Shown: piece after piece, positions 17,072 to 26,268 of the stretch
Layout of the letters: every line of letters starts with the position of its first letter
Position numbering within the stretch: position 1 is the stretch's first letter
Translations under genes and position numbers: made by a program
Notes under the pieces: model-generated
The model's database searches: none
Told to the model about the DNA's origin: nothing
What the model saw: the letters and a program-made list of their open reading frames with translations, nothing else
Assembly (NCBI GenBank): GCA_964532155.1
Contig: CAZHGN010000015.1
Span: 1 to 32,226, forward strand
Source: HGM11416 sp964532155
Lineage (GTDB): Bacteria > Bacillota > Clostridia > Christensenellales > Borkfalkiaceae
Reading direction: 5' to 3'
Length of the DNA: 32,226 nucleotides

Positions 17072-19369
17072 TTAGTTTTCAAACTGAACTATCGCATACC
17101 CCTCGGGGACGTCGATTTTTCTTTTACCATCAACGTTTTCAATCGTTATATAGCCGTTTTTGGTCGGAACTTTAATTTCGTATTTTAAATCGGTAGTTTC
17201 ATTCCGCACCATCACCGTCTTTTGCTCTTCGTTCACGTAGTAGTAGCCGCTAACCGCAAGAACTATCATATTCGCGACGTAGGATCCGAAACCGTGATTT
17301 AAACTGCAATGAATTTGATTATATTCCCAAAGCGTGCCGGTAGTGCATGCCATTCTGTAATAGGAATCGTAAATTTCGGATATAAACTGCCCGCCTAAAC
17401 CCTTTTTAACCAAATAGTCCGAACGGAGAATGTTCCCTATGAACGCATTTGATTTAGCCACCGTCGGATAGACCTTATCCGAATCTCTCGTCGAGCCGAA
17501 TTTTTCGATCAGCGTATTATAAAGTTCGGGATAATCTTTTTCATCTGCAATGCCGAAATAAAAAGCGTAATATTGGCAAGTTTCCGAAGTGTGTCCGAGT
17601 TTTATAAGCGCGCCGTTTTCCCTTACGACGTTATCTTCAAAAAACGAACCGTTAAAAGACATTTTTCTTATAATCGCCTTTAGTTTTTCGGCTTTTTCGG
17701 TATACTCGCTCTTGCCGTAAAGTTCGCCCGCGCAGTTAAGCGCGTAAGCGTATAACATATTCGTGGGAAAATTAACGCCTTTAAGATATTCGTCGTCGCT
17801 CGCCGCCGACCACTCTACGAATACCCAGTTTTTTAAATTTTCGAGCAAGCCGTATTCGTTTTCGAACTGCTTGAAATAATCCAATATCCCGACGACGTTG
17901 GCTTTGCCGTTTTCTATAGTCGCCCTGTCGCCCGTCCTTTTCAGACAGTCGTACAGTTCTATAATATAAAACAGCATCCAATTAGGGATAAACACTCCGT
18001 CGCCGAAATCGGCAGGATAGCACATAGCCAAAACGCCCTCTTCAACGCCTAAGTTTTTGGATTGATAAGCGTAATTATCCAAAAAACTCTTTTCGATTTT
18101 ATTCTCGCCGGTAAAAAGCTTTTCGGCTTGCGCGGAAAAATAGGAATCGCAGAGCCAACCGGCGCGTTCTCTCGACGGACAATCGGTCAACACGTCGACC
18201 GCATTTTGGGCAAGCGTGTTTCTCGCCGCCTCAACTACGACGTTGAGCCTTTCGTCCTCGCACTTAAAAACGAGCCCGTCCGTCTCAGGGTTTTCATACC
18301 TTACAAGCCCGACGTTGTCGATTATAACTTCGCCTGTTTTTACCAATACTTTTATGTATTTCGCCGTGTACGGTTCAAAAGATAAATGCTTAAATTCGCC
18401 TTTCTTCAACTTATAGGATATAATATTTAATGTATCGTTGCGCCAAAAATCTAAGCGTATAGGTTGATTATCGGCCTTATCCGTTCTATTATCGACCTCT
18501 TCAAACACGATAAAAATCTCGGCGTCCGTCTTGGCTTCCAATTTGGTGAGGATAAAACCCGTTAGTGATACGGGATATTCGAACAGCGCGTATTCGCCGC
18601 TTTTCAGTTCCCCGCCGAAAACTTGATTTTCGTCTTTTTTATAGCCAAAACCGTAAACCTCGTCAAACGGCCGCACTTCAAGCTCGTCGTAGTTATAAAG
18701 CAAAATATCTTCGTTATCCAAATACCGAACCTTGGGGAAAAGCTCGTCCGTTTCCTTAAAAAACACCCCTTTTTCTTTAAAATCGTACTTTTCGCATTTA
18801 AAAACGGGCATGGGAACTTCTCTTTTAGCAAGCGTTTTTTGAGCGCACTCGCACACTTCGGTCTTTTTTCCGAAGTCTTTGCCAAAAGCGAATTCTTGCG
18901 GCGGAAGATTAAACGAATAACTTTCGGTAAACGCCCTTTGAAAGGAAAATCTGGCTACTTTTCTGTACCTCTCGGTCAAAATTCTGCACTCGACGGTTTT
19001 GTCGGTCGCGAATAGTATTTCGCCGTACGAATCAACCTCGGCTTGCAAAAAAGACGGCTGGTTAAGCGCGTAATAACTTCTGCAATTATAGCCCGCAACC
19101 TCGATAAGCAAGTGGTTTTCCGCACCGTTTTCATACCCGCTCGCCGTTATTTCATCTACCCTATAAATGTCGTGAGCGGCGCGCGCAGGTCCGTAAGCAA
19201 TCAGTTTGCCATTAAGAAAAGCCCTATAAAAGCAGCTTGCCGTTATTCTTAAAACAAATTCTTTTTTTGTTTTAAACGTGGCAAGAAAAACGCACGAAAG
19301 ATTCATCGTTCGCTCTTCGTTTTCTGCCCATACGGGAACGGCTTTTCTAAACGCTTTATATTCTGTCAT
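17072..19369 (-). CDS. GH78 alpha-L-rhamnosidase-like enzyme
   Basis: A 765-residue protein without a signal peptide, expected to release terminal alpha-L-rhamnose in the cytoplasm. The N-terminal part carries the beta-sandwich segment SCFYRAFLNGKLIAYGPARA, characteristic of GH78 proteins. The (alpha/alpha)6 catalytic domain contains DCPSRERAGWLCD, with acidic residues at 396, 401 and 408. The offsets 0, 5 and 12 are those I recall for the rhamnose-contacting residues of Bacillus RhaB. The helices then continue through VEWSAASDDEYLKG and a C-terminal beta domain. I preferred ATG 19369, with GGAG 6 nt upstream, over the TTG at 19381. The motif departs slightly from the common DCPQRDERLGW, so this is a divergent GH78 subgroup and another deoxyhexose or hexuronide specificity is possible. 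It lies 54 bp after the GH2 gene. Confidence 0.78.
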   Translation of the reverse strand: MTEYKAFRKAVPVWAENEERTMNLSCVFLATFKTKKEFVLRITASCFYRAFLNGKLIAYGPARAAHDIYRVDEITASGYENGAENHLLIEVAGYNCRSYYALNQPSFLQAEVDSYGEILFATDKTVECRILTERYRKVARFSFQRAFTESYSFNLPPQEFAFGKDFGKKTEVCECAQKTLAKREVPMPVFKCEKYDFKEKGVFFKETDELFPKVRYLDNEDILLYNYDELEVRPFDEVYGFGYKKDENQVFGGELKSGEYALFEYPVSLTGFILTKLEAKTDAEIFIVFEEVDNRTDKADNQPIRLDFWRNDTLNIISYKLKKGEFKHLSFEPYTAKYIKVLVKTGEVIIDNVGLVRYENPETDGLVFKCEDERLNVVVEAARNTLAQNAVDVLTDCPSRERAGWLCDSYFSAQAEKLFTGENKIEKSFLDNYAYQSKNLGVEEGVLAMCYPADFGDGVFIPNWMLFYIIELYDCLKRTGDRATIENGKANVVGILDYFKQFENEYGLLENLKNWVFVEWSAASDDEYLKGVNFPTNMLYAYALNCAGELYGKSEYTEKAEKLKAIIRKMSFNGSFFEDNVVRENGALIKLGHTSETCQYYAFYFGIADEKDYPELYNTLIEKFGSTRDSDKVYPTVAKSNAFIGNILRSDYLVKKGLGGQFISEIYDSYYRMACTTGTLWEYNQIHCSLNHGFGSYVANMIVLAVSGYYYVNEEQKTVMVRNETTDLKYEIKVPTKNGYITIENVDGKRKIDVPEGYAIVQFEN

Positions 19370-19423
19370 AACTATCTCCAATAATACCGCTCACAAATTT
19401 TTATGAATGTGATTCGTCTCCGC

Positions 19424-22273
19424 TTATACGTCCAAGACGATATCAAACGCAAAGTCTATAACTTCGTCCCTGACTTCGAACTCGATCGGGATATTCGATC
19501 CGCAAGCCGCGGAACCCACTCCCGTCGTTTTATAGTCGATAAACAAAACCGTCTTATCGCTTTCGCCTTTCATTTCAAACGGATGTCTCTTATAATCCGC
19601 TATATCGAACGGCGTTGCCTGAAAGCAAAAATCGCTTTTGCTTTGCACCGAAATTTTGCCTTTATCCGCCAAAAGCGAAACGCTGCGCGCATCGCATCGC
19701 TCGCCGTTGTCTTGCGGCTTTAAATAAGCAAATCCCATATCCCAAACTCGTTGGTTATAGAGTGAAACGGGCAATCCTTGCTTTCTGTCTGGATAATTTT
19801 CTATCCCGCCTCTGGCAAAATATTCGCAGTTTTCATATTCTTTTTTTAGAGTTATTTTAAAACCAAATCTGGCGACGTTCGTTACCCACGCACGCTTTAC
19901 CGCCTGTAACCTAACGCCTATTCCGTTACCCGAAAACTCGTAACAAAGCTCGTAATCGTAAAGCGGTTCTATTATGTCGGCAACTATTTTGCCTTTAACC
20001 ATGACTTTATTTCCGTCTGTTTTTATATCGTCTACGGAAGACCTAATATAATTAAGTCTTAGTCTTTGCCACTCCTCTAAATAAGGAATATCGTTGTCGA
20101 TAGGCGCCCTGAAAAGAGCAAAATTTACAGGGCAAACGAGCAGTTCTTCTCGCCCTTTAAGCGACCTTAGCATGCCGTCTTCGCCAACGACCGCCGAATA
20201 ACGCTCGCCGCGCGCCGAAACCTCGTAATCACTTTTGTTAAGCCTTGCCGTACCGCGCAATTTTTCGGTCGGATAATCGTCGGAAAGAATGATTTGGCGA
20301 GTTGCTATCTTGTCCGTTTGGTTGTAAAAATCAAAGATAACCGTGCTATAGCCCGACTTTTCGGCAAAGTTTTCCTTAAACGATTTGCTTTCTCGCGCTT
20401 TTGTGCCCGATAAATCGTAACTTCTTTCTTCCACGACTTTTCCGTTTTTCTCTAAGCGAGCGAAACATTGAATCCCGTCGAGAGGAATGAAGTCGTATCT
20501 GTTTTCTATCAAAAAGCCGTCCGCCGTTCTTTTTACGTCTACCGGCGCATACACTTGCCCTACTTCGTATAATGAGGGATGGCATCTCCTGTCCGTATCG
20601 ACAAGTCCGTCAACGCAAAAATTTCCGTCGTAGCGGCTACACGGCTCCTTTTCGTTGAAATCGCCGCCGAATAAATAATTTCCGTCTTTATCTTTTACGG
20701 TGTGACTGCACCATTCCCAAACGAAACCGCCGACGAACCTTTCTTCCGCGTATATATAATCCCAATATCCCTTTACGTCCCCGCACGAATTACCCATGGC
20801 ATGCGTGTATTCGCACAAAACGAATGGCTTGCCTATACCGTTTTCAATACGCTTTCTGCAATTTTCGACGTTGGGATACATCATCGACGCGACGTCTAAA
20901 TATTCCTCGTCGCGCCATTCCGTTTCGGGCAAAAGCCTCGTGGTGTTACCCTCGTAATGCACCGGGCGACTGTCAACCGAATGCAAATATTCGCTTGCCG
21001 CCTTAAAATTTTCGCCCCAGCCCGCCTCGTTTCCGAGCGACCACATTACGACCGACGTTCTGTTCTTATCCCTTTCGTACATTCGCTCTTGTCTGTGCAA
21101 GTAAACGTCTTTATAATCGGGATCGTTTGCCAAATCGTCGAAATGCCGCGCGTCGCCGTAATAATGAATGGTTTCAAGCCCATGCGTTTCGATATCCGCT
21201 TCTTCTAAAACATAAATACCGTATTTATCGCACAGTTTGGTAAATTCGGGGTGCGGCGGATAATGCGCCGTCCTGACGGCATTTATATTGTACCGACGGA
21301 AAAGTTCGAGATCCTTTTCCATAATTTCAAGGCTTTCAACGTATCCTTCTTCCGTCATCGAATGTCTGTTTACGCCCTTGAACTTTATCGGTTTTCCGTT
21401 TATTTTAAAAACCGAGTTTTCTATCGTGATTTTTCTAATTCCGACGTATTCTTCTATATATTCGCCGTTATAAGAAATAACGAGACGATATAAATAAGGA
21501 GTTTCGGAAGTCCAAAGTTTGACGTTATCGATTTTAAATTGTAAACTTTTGCCTTTTTTTTCTGATAAAACTTCGCTACCGTCGAAGAGTTTGACGTCCG
21601 CCTCTTTATCGCAAGAAAAATTTATGTATCCGTCCTTTAAGTCGGTGTCGGTCGTTATTTTATAATCCTTCAAATGGTCTTTAGGCCTAGAAATTACGTA
21701 AACGTCGCGAAAAATACCGCTCATGCGCAATTTGTCTTGATCTTCGAAATACGAACCGGAGCACCATTTTAAAACGACTGCTTTTATTACGTTTTTACCG
21801 GAAAGCAAGTAATCTGATATATCGAATTCCGCTTGCGAATGAGATACAGTAGAATAGCCTACGAATTTTCCGTTAACGAAAAGGTACACGCAACTGTCAA
21901 CGCCGTCGAAGACGAGATAACGTTTACGGTCGAGGTCTGTCACCTCGTATTCCGTTTTGTATATTCCGCACGGATTATCTTTGTCAATCTTTGGCGGATC
22001 ATATGGAAATGGATAGAAAAAATTGGTATATTGATTATAATCGAAACCCTTTACTTGCCAATTAAACGGCAGGTCGAAAACGGCGGTCGGAGACAAGTCG
22101 AACGCTTCTTTCGTAAACTTTGGCAAAAAGGCAAATTTCCACTTGTTTAAAAGCGTTATTTCCTTAGAATCGCTTTTGTTATACGAAAAATTCTCGTCGG
22201 TAAACGGTATATAATACGCACGCGTTTTTAAAGCGTTTACTTGCGTAACGATTTTTTCGTGATATAATTCCAT
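19424..22273 (-). CDS. GH2 beta-galactosidase (LacZ-type)
   Basis: A 949-residue LacZ-like enzyme, slightly shorter than E. coli LacZ. The order is a sugar-binding jelly-roll (including FDGVDSCVYLFVNGKFVGYS), an Ig-like domain, the TIM barrel beginning near FKINGKPIKFKGVNRH, then a second Ig-like domain and the beta-galactosidase small-chain domain. The acid/base is Glu416 in WSLGNEAGWG. The nucleophile is Glu488 in CEYTHAMGNS, and the 72-residue separation fits the family. No signal peptide is present, so it should hydrolyse terminal beta-galactose of imported oligosaccharides. It starts 7 bp after the cytoplasmic beta-helix paralogue gene, with AGGA before the ATG, so the two are co-translated. 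Beta-galactan side chains of rhamnogalacturonan I would suit the locus; activity on other beta-galactosides is not excluded. Confidence 0.92.
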   Translation of the reverse strand: MELYHEKIVTQVNALKTRAYYIPFTDENFSYNKSDSKEITLLNKWKFAFLPKFTKEAFDLSPTAVFDLPFNWQVKGFDYNQYTNFFYPFPYDPPKIDKDNPCGIYKTEYEVTDLDRKRYLVFDGVDSCVYLFVNGKFVGYSTVSHSQAEFDISDYLLSGKNVIKAVVLKWCSGSYFEDQDKLRMSGIFRDVYVISRPKDHLKDYKITTDTDLKDGYINFSCDKEADVKLFDGSEVLSEKKGKSLQFKIDNVKLWTSETPYLYRLVISYNGEYIEEYVGIRKITIENSVFKINGKPIKFKGVNRHSMTEEGYVESLEIMEKDLELFRRYNINAVRTAHYPPHPEFTKLCDKYGIYVLEEADIETHGLETIHYYGDARHFDDLANDPDYKDVYLHRQERMYERDKNRTSVVMWSLGNEAGWGENFKAASEYLHSVDSRPVHYEGNTTRLLPETEWRDEEYLDVASMMYPNVENCRKRIENGIGKPFVLCEYTHAMGNSCGDVKGYWDYIYAEERFVGGFVWEWCSHTVKDKDGNYLFGGDFNEKEPCSRYDGNFCVDGLVDTDRRCHPSLYEVGQVYAPVDVKRTADGFLIENRYDFIPLDGIQCFARLEKNGKVVEERSYDLSGTKARESKSFKENFAEKSGYSTVIFDFYNQTDKIATRQIILSDDYPTEKLRGTARLNKSDYEVSARGERYSAVVGEDGMLRSLKGREELLVCPVNFALFRAPIDNDIPYLEEWQRLRLNYIRSSVDDIKTDGNKVMVKGKIVADIIEPLYDYELCYEFSGNGIGVRLQAVKRAWVTNVARFGFKITLKKEYENCEYFARGGIENYPDRKQGLPVSLYNQRVWDMGFAYLKPQDNGERCDARSVSLLADKGKISVQSKSDFCFQATPFDIADYKRHPFEMKGESDKTVLFIDYKTTGVGSAACGSNIPIEFEVRDEVIDFAFDIVLDV

Positions 22274-22279
22274 AAAATC

Positions 22280-23875
22280 CTAACGTATAGTGGTTATTCC
22301 GCCGCTTTGTGCGGCTATTTTTTTTGCATTCTCGAATCCATCTAAATTTTCGGGAAGAACTATATCTTCGCTAAAACTCTTAAACGAACTCTCTTTTGCG
22401 GAAGCGATGCATTTTTCACCGACGTTTTTATACGAGTTGTTTTCGAATAAAAAACGTTCGCAATAATCCATATAAAAATCGCATTCTTTGCTTTTTGACG
22501 AGTAGAACAAATTATTTTTAAAGGTCAAATCGTCTTGCTTGCCGCAATTAGCGTAATCGGCCGTTCTTACTATTAACTGTCCGTCTAAATCGGTACGCAT
22601 TATCACAGTGTTGTTTTCCACGGTAAGTTCTCTGCAAGTGCTCGAAAAATGTATAAAGTTCGGATTTTCGGGCGCTTTTCCGTTATTTACGAAAACGCCG
22701 TTTCGAATAGTTACGCGCCGCCAATTCCCCTCTTGCGTATATTCGACTTGCTCGCCTTTTTCGTTCAGCACCGGCTTGCCGTATTCGTCGAATTTCGGCT
22801 GTTTAGTCGCGGCGTTGCATAGGAGTATTGCACCGCCGTCGTTATCGTGCGCGTAGTTGTTTTCGAATAAAATATCCTCGTTCGCTATATCGATATCGAA
22901 ACCCTCGCCGTCCGCAGAGCCATGCTCCAAATGCGAGTATGCGGCTTCGTTTTCCCTAATTAGAATATCTTTACAGCCAATCGGCCAAATACCGGCGTTT
23001 GCGTTGCCGGTTCTTCCCAAATAATTTGAGTGGTACGAAACGTTGTTTTCTATCACCGAGCCGACCGAACCGATTAGCACGATACCGTCGCCGCCGGTAT
23101 ATAAAACTCTGTTGTTGGATATTTCTATTCGCCGTGACGGATACCAGCCGTTATCGTCGCTAAAGTACGGATTTACACCCCAGCACGTTCCCGGTCGGCG
23201 AATCCATAACCCGGTCAAAAAGATGCCGCTCCGCGAAACTCTCTCCACGAGATTATCGGTTATAACGACGTCCCTATAATCGCACGGACTGCTTGCGTCT
23301 GCACTAGCGAGAAAAATTATGCCGCCGGTCTCGTAATAATACCGTTCTTGCGAACATACCGCCTCGGGATCTATATCTTTAATATCTATTTCACGCTCGC
23401 TTTTTTCGTATATCCAATTATAGTTTACTTCGCGAACGACGCATTTTTCTATTCTTAAAAATTCAAGACTTCCCGCCTCTTTAACCTTGACGAAAATACC
23501 TATCAGCCCGCGCGGATTGGTAACCTCGACCTCTGAAAATACCGTATAACCTCTCGATATTTCCACGGCGCAGTCGTTTCCGTCGCCGTCTATTACGGGC
23601 AGGTTTCCGTCGCCGTACGCTTTTACTATAAGCGGAAGATTTTTATGCGAAACCATTCCGCTTATTTCAAGCTTGCCTTTAAAAACGCTCCCGCGCTTTA
23701 AAAGTATTTTCATCGGCTTTAAGGAATTGAGAAACTCGTTTAACTTACTAAGACTTTTTATCGGCGATAATTCGCTTTTACCGTCGTTAGTATCTGCGCC
23801 CTTTTCCGAATCGACGTAGTAAGTAACATACTCCGCACTGTCAAAATCATACTTTTTCGGTCGTTGGTCGAACAT
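22280..23875 (-). CDS. Cytoplasmic beta-helix protein, paralogue 2
   Basis: A 531-residue right-handed parallel beta-helix protein clearly homologous over its whole length to the lipoproteins encoded at 15145-16971 and 23884-25767. It has no signal peptide: it begins just where the mature, folded part of the other two begins (YYVDSEKGADTNDG). The conserved core DGEGFDIDIA (from D322), followed by NNYAHDNDGGAILLCN, is intact. The shared insertion containing FDEYGKPVLNEKGE is also present. The ATG has GGAG 4 nt upstream and lies 8 bp after the stop of paralogue 3. Absence of a leader is not a start-site error, because the upstream gene occupies the space. It probably acts on imported oligosaccharides with the same linkage as its surface relatives. 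The enzymatic family was not identified. Confidence 0.7.
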   Translation of the reverse strand: MFDQRPKKYDFDSAEYVTYYVDSEKGADTNDGKSELSPIKSLSKLNEFLNSLKPMKILLKRGSVFKGKLEISGMVSHKNLPLIVKAYGDGNLPVIDGDGNDCAVEISRGYTVFSEVEVTNPRGLIGIFVKVKEAGSLEFLRIEKCVVREVNYNWIYEKSEREIDIKDIDPEAVCSQERYYYETGGIIFLASADASSPCDYRDVVITDNLVERVSRSGIFLTGLWIRRPGTCWGVNPYFSDDNGWYPSRRIEISNNRVLYTGGDGIVLIGSVGSVIENNVSYHSNYLGRTGNANAGIWPIGCKDILIRENEAAYSHLEHGSADGEGFDIDIANEDILFENNYAHDNDGGAILLCNAATKQPKFDEYGKPVLNEKGEQVEYTQEGNWRRVTIRNGVFVNNGKAPENPNFIHFSSTCRELTVENNTVIMRTDLDGQLIVRTADYANCGKQDDLTFKNNLFYSSKSKECDFYMDYCERFLFENNSYKNVGEKCIASAKESSFKSFSEDIVLPENLDGFENAKKIAAQSGGITTIR

Positions 23876-23883
23876 TTTACTCC

Positions 23884-25767
23884 TTATTTACAAAACGCGC
23901 CGAGATATCCGCTCGTTTCTACTTCTTCGCCGGCAAAATCGTATTTAAGTAAAGACGTTAAACATTTTCCCAATCCGAAAACTTCGGCGTTTTGCGGTTT
24001 ATACGAAAGCGCCGCTTCGAAACCGTTTCTGTTATTTGGCAAGACGATAGAGGGATTGACGTCCCTAATCGCAGCAACGTCCGTTATGCCCTGCCATTCG
24101 TCGAAGAACGAATCGGGGAAATTGTAATAAAGATTGTTTTCGAACACGTAATTTTTCGAGCACGACATATCAATTTTGGTATATTGTTCCATCGGGCTAT
24201 AGAAAATATTATTTCTGAACACAAATCCCGTTTGAACGCCGCAACGTCCCCAATCCGCGGTAGTTATAAGGTTCTGAGAAAACAATCCTCTCTTCATGAT
24301 TACGACGTTGTTTTCGCAAACGGCGTTTTTACAGTCGCTCGACACTACGAGGAATGCACCGTTCGTTCCGGAGTCGCCGTTGTTTGCAAATACGTTGTTC
24401 CTAATGAATACTTTATCCCAATAACCTGCGCTCTCAAAGGTCTTTTGCTTACCTGTATTCTCATCGTATACCGGGTTGCCGTTTTCGTCGAATAAAGGCA
24501 TGTCCGAATGAACGTTGCAAAGCAACAAGCCGCCGCCCGCGTTATCGTGCGAGTAATTATATTGAAAATATATTTCCGAACAGCCTATGTCTATATCGAA
24601 CCCTTCGCCGTCCGTGCAGCCGTTATCCATATGAGTATATCCGGCCTCGTTATATTGTATATATACTCTTCTTGCGTTTACGGGCCAAATTCCTGCGCAA
24701 GCGTTTCCCGCTCTGCCTAAAATCGCCGAATGTATTACGACGTTATGTTCCATCCAGCAATCTTGCACGCCTATCGTAACTATACCGTCGCCTCCGATAT
24801 AAGAAATATCGTTACCGCTAATTACGACGTATTGCGGAGGATACCAACCGTTATCCAAGTTCACGAACTTGTTTGATCCGCCCCAAGCGCAACCGTTACC
24901 CGACTGCCAAGAACTTGCAAAAATAATGCCCGATCTGCCGGTCTCTCTTACTTTATTGTTCATAACCCAAACGTTTTTGAACATTCTGTAATTTTGTCCG
25001 TCGCCTCTGGGCGCGTTGAAATATATGCCGGAAGTCGAATAAGCGTAATTCCTATCCGAGCAAACGGCTTTTACGTCGACCGTTTCTTTAACGCCGTTTT
25101 CGTTAGTTGCAAAATCTTCGACCGAAAAATCATACATCCAATTCCAACCGATTTCGTGAATATAACATCCCTCGACGACGATGTTTTCGGAAACGCCGTT
25201 CTTTGCGGCTTCAACGTTTACGCCCTGAATGCCATTAGGGTTAATAATCTCGAGATTATAAATTCTGGCGTTATCGCCGAAAAGTCCGACGGCATAGGCG
25301 CCCGCTCCCCTAATCACGGGGAGTTCGCTTCCGCCGTAACTGCCGACGTAAAGCGGCTCTTGCGGCGCCGAATAAAAGTTTTCGAGTTTAAGTTGACCGG
25401 AAAACGACGATCCGCTTTTGAATAATATCTTCGTCGATTTCGTACTTCCGTTAACAATAGCGGAAGCCGCCGACAAAGTCTTTTTCGGCGTTGCTTCAGT
25501 CAGCCCGTCGTTATTATCGTCGCCGTTTTCTCCGTCGAAATAGTAGTTTGTATAAGCCGTATAATCCACCTCGGAATAAACGGGCGCCGACGGAACCTCG
25601 ACGTACTCCGCGTTTACGTTACCCGAATGCGAACCTCCGGTAGACGAATCGGATATATTAGAGGAGTCAGGCAAACTGCTCGATTCGCCGCCACCGCAAG
25701 CGCCTAAACAAGCAATCGGCGTTACGGTCATCAGCATAGCCATGCAAAGAATTAAAAATTTTTTCAT
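23884..25767 (-). CDS. Beta-helix lipoprotein, paralogue 3
   Basis: A 627-residue predicted lipoprotein. The leader ends in LGAC with Cys24, then a Ser/Gly-rich spacer, then the beta-helix opening YYFDGENGDDNNDGLTEATP. The rungs continue with GGDGIVTIG, then NEAGYTHMDNG, the acidic core DGEGFDIDIG (from D386) and YNYSHDNAGGGLLLCN. It is the closest in layout to paralogue 1. AAGGGG lies upstream of the ATG. Its position directly after the transport genes suggests a role in the first extracellular step, or in delivering glycan to the binding protein. I could not assign a CAZy family. The fold and family relationship are firm, the activity open. Confidence 0.7.
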   Translation of the reverse strand: MKKFLILCMAMLMTVTPIACLGACGGGESSSLPDSSNISDSSTGGSHSGNVNAEYVEVPSAPVYSEVDYTAYTNYYFDGENGDDNNDGLTEATPKKTLSAASAIVNGSTKSTKILFKSGSSFSGQLKLENFYSAPQEPLYVGSYGGSELPVIRGAGAYAVGLFGDNARIYNLEIINPNGIQGVNVEAAKNGVSENIVVEGCYIHEIGWNWMYDFSVEDFATNENGVKETVDVKAVCSDRNYAYSTSGIYFNAPRGDGQNYRMFKNVWVMNNKVRETGRSGIIFASSWQSGNGCAWGGSNKFVNLDNGWYPPQYVVISGNDISYIGGDGIVTIGVQDCWMEHNVVIHSAILGRAGNACAGIWPVNARRVYIQYNEAGYTHMDNGCTDGEGFDIDIGCSEIYFQYNYSHDNAGGGLLLCNVHSDMPLFDENGNPVYDENTGKQKTFESAGYWDKVFIRNNVFANNGDSGTNGAFLVVSSDCKNAVCENNVVIMKRGLFSQNLITTADWGRCGVQTGFVFRNNIFYSPMEQYTKIDMSCSKNYVFENNLYYNFPDSFFDEWQGITDVAAIRDVNPSIVLPNNRNGFEAALSYKPQNAEVFGLGKCLTSLLKYDFAGEEVETSGYLGAFCK

Positions 25768-25785
25768 TGTTTCCCCTTTTTGATT

Positions 25786-26247
25786 TTATTTTTTCAGCCC
25801 TTTCGCCGCAAACATAAACGGTACGGGTGCGATAAGAACGGAGAGTAAAACAACACCCGCGCGCCTTATGCCGCTCGTCGTTTTGAAAACGTTTATAGCG
25901 GATTTTGCAATCGCTATATAGCAAAGCGCCAAGCAAACGACGATGGGAATAATCATTATCTGCCCCAGCCACGTATACGCTTTTTCCACAAGATTGGCAA
26001 TACCCCAATTCCAATATAAAGAGCATAGTAAAGCCACTATAAGCAGTTCCGCAAAAAAGCCGAACGGTTTTTGCAAGGGAACGTTTAAAATTTTAAACGT
26101 CCCCGACGCCTTCGTCATGTATTTCAATCCGTATATCGGAACGAATATCGCAAAGGACGGTTTTTCGGTCGTGTCTTTTAACAGAAAAAACAATCCTATT
26201 TGATAAAGTTCCAAATACACGATAATCGATACGGCAGCGATCCACAT
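25786..26247 (-). CDS. Small four-helix membrane protein of unknown function
   Basis: A 153-residue hydrophobic protein with about four membrane segments: residues 1-22, about 60-85, 88-118 and 128-148. A short loop, EKPSFAIFVPIYGLKYMTKASG, recalls the KPxWxxxIPIYN loop of DUF5684-type membrane proteins, but I am not certain of this relationship. GAGGAG lies 7 nt upstream of the ATG. The gene sits between the sugar-binding lipoprotein and beta-helix paralogue 3 with gaps of about 20 bp on both sides, so it belongs to the operon. It could be an accessory to the transporter or to lipoprotein assembly; nothing in the sequence decides this. Confidence 0.65.
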   Translation of the reverse strand: MWIAAVSIIVYLELYQIGLFFLLKDTTEKPSFAIFVPIYGLKYMTKASGTFKILNVPLQKPFGFFAELLIVALLCSLYWNWGIANLVEKAYTWLGQIMIIPIVVCLALCYIAIAKSAINVFKTTSGIRRAGVVLLSVLIAPVPFMFAAKGLKK

Positions 26248-26268
26248 AGCGAATCTCCTCTTTAAGAA

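Noticed and set aside
16972..17082. N-terminal extension of beta-helix paralogue 1 starting at 17082
   Set aside because: It would put 37 polar residues before the signal peptide and crosses the 15-bp tandem repeat; ATG 16971 has GGAGG and begins the leader.
19370..19381. TTG start for the GH78-like protein
   Set aside because: The TTG overlaps the GGAG ribosome binding site of the ATG at 19369.
25884..25897. Sequence resembling a CcpA cre site (TGAAAACGTTTATA)
   Set aside because: It has one mismatch but lies deep inside the small membrane protein gene, not near a promoter; chance is likely.
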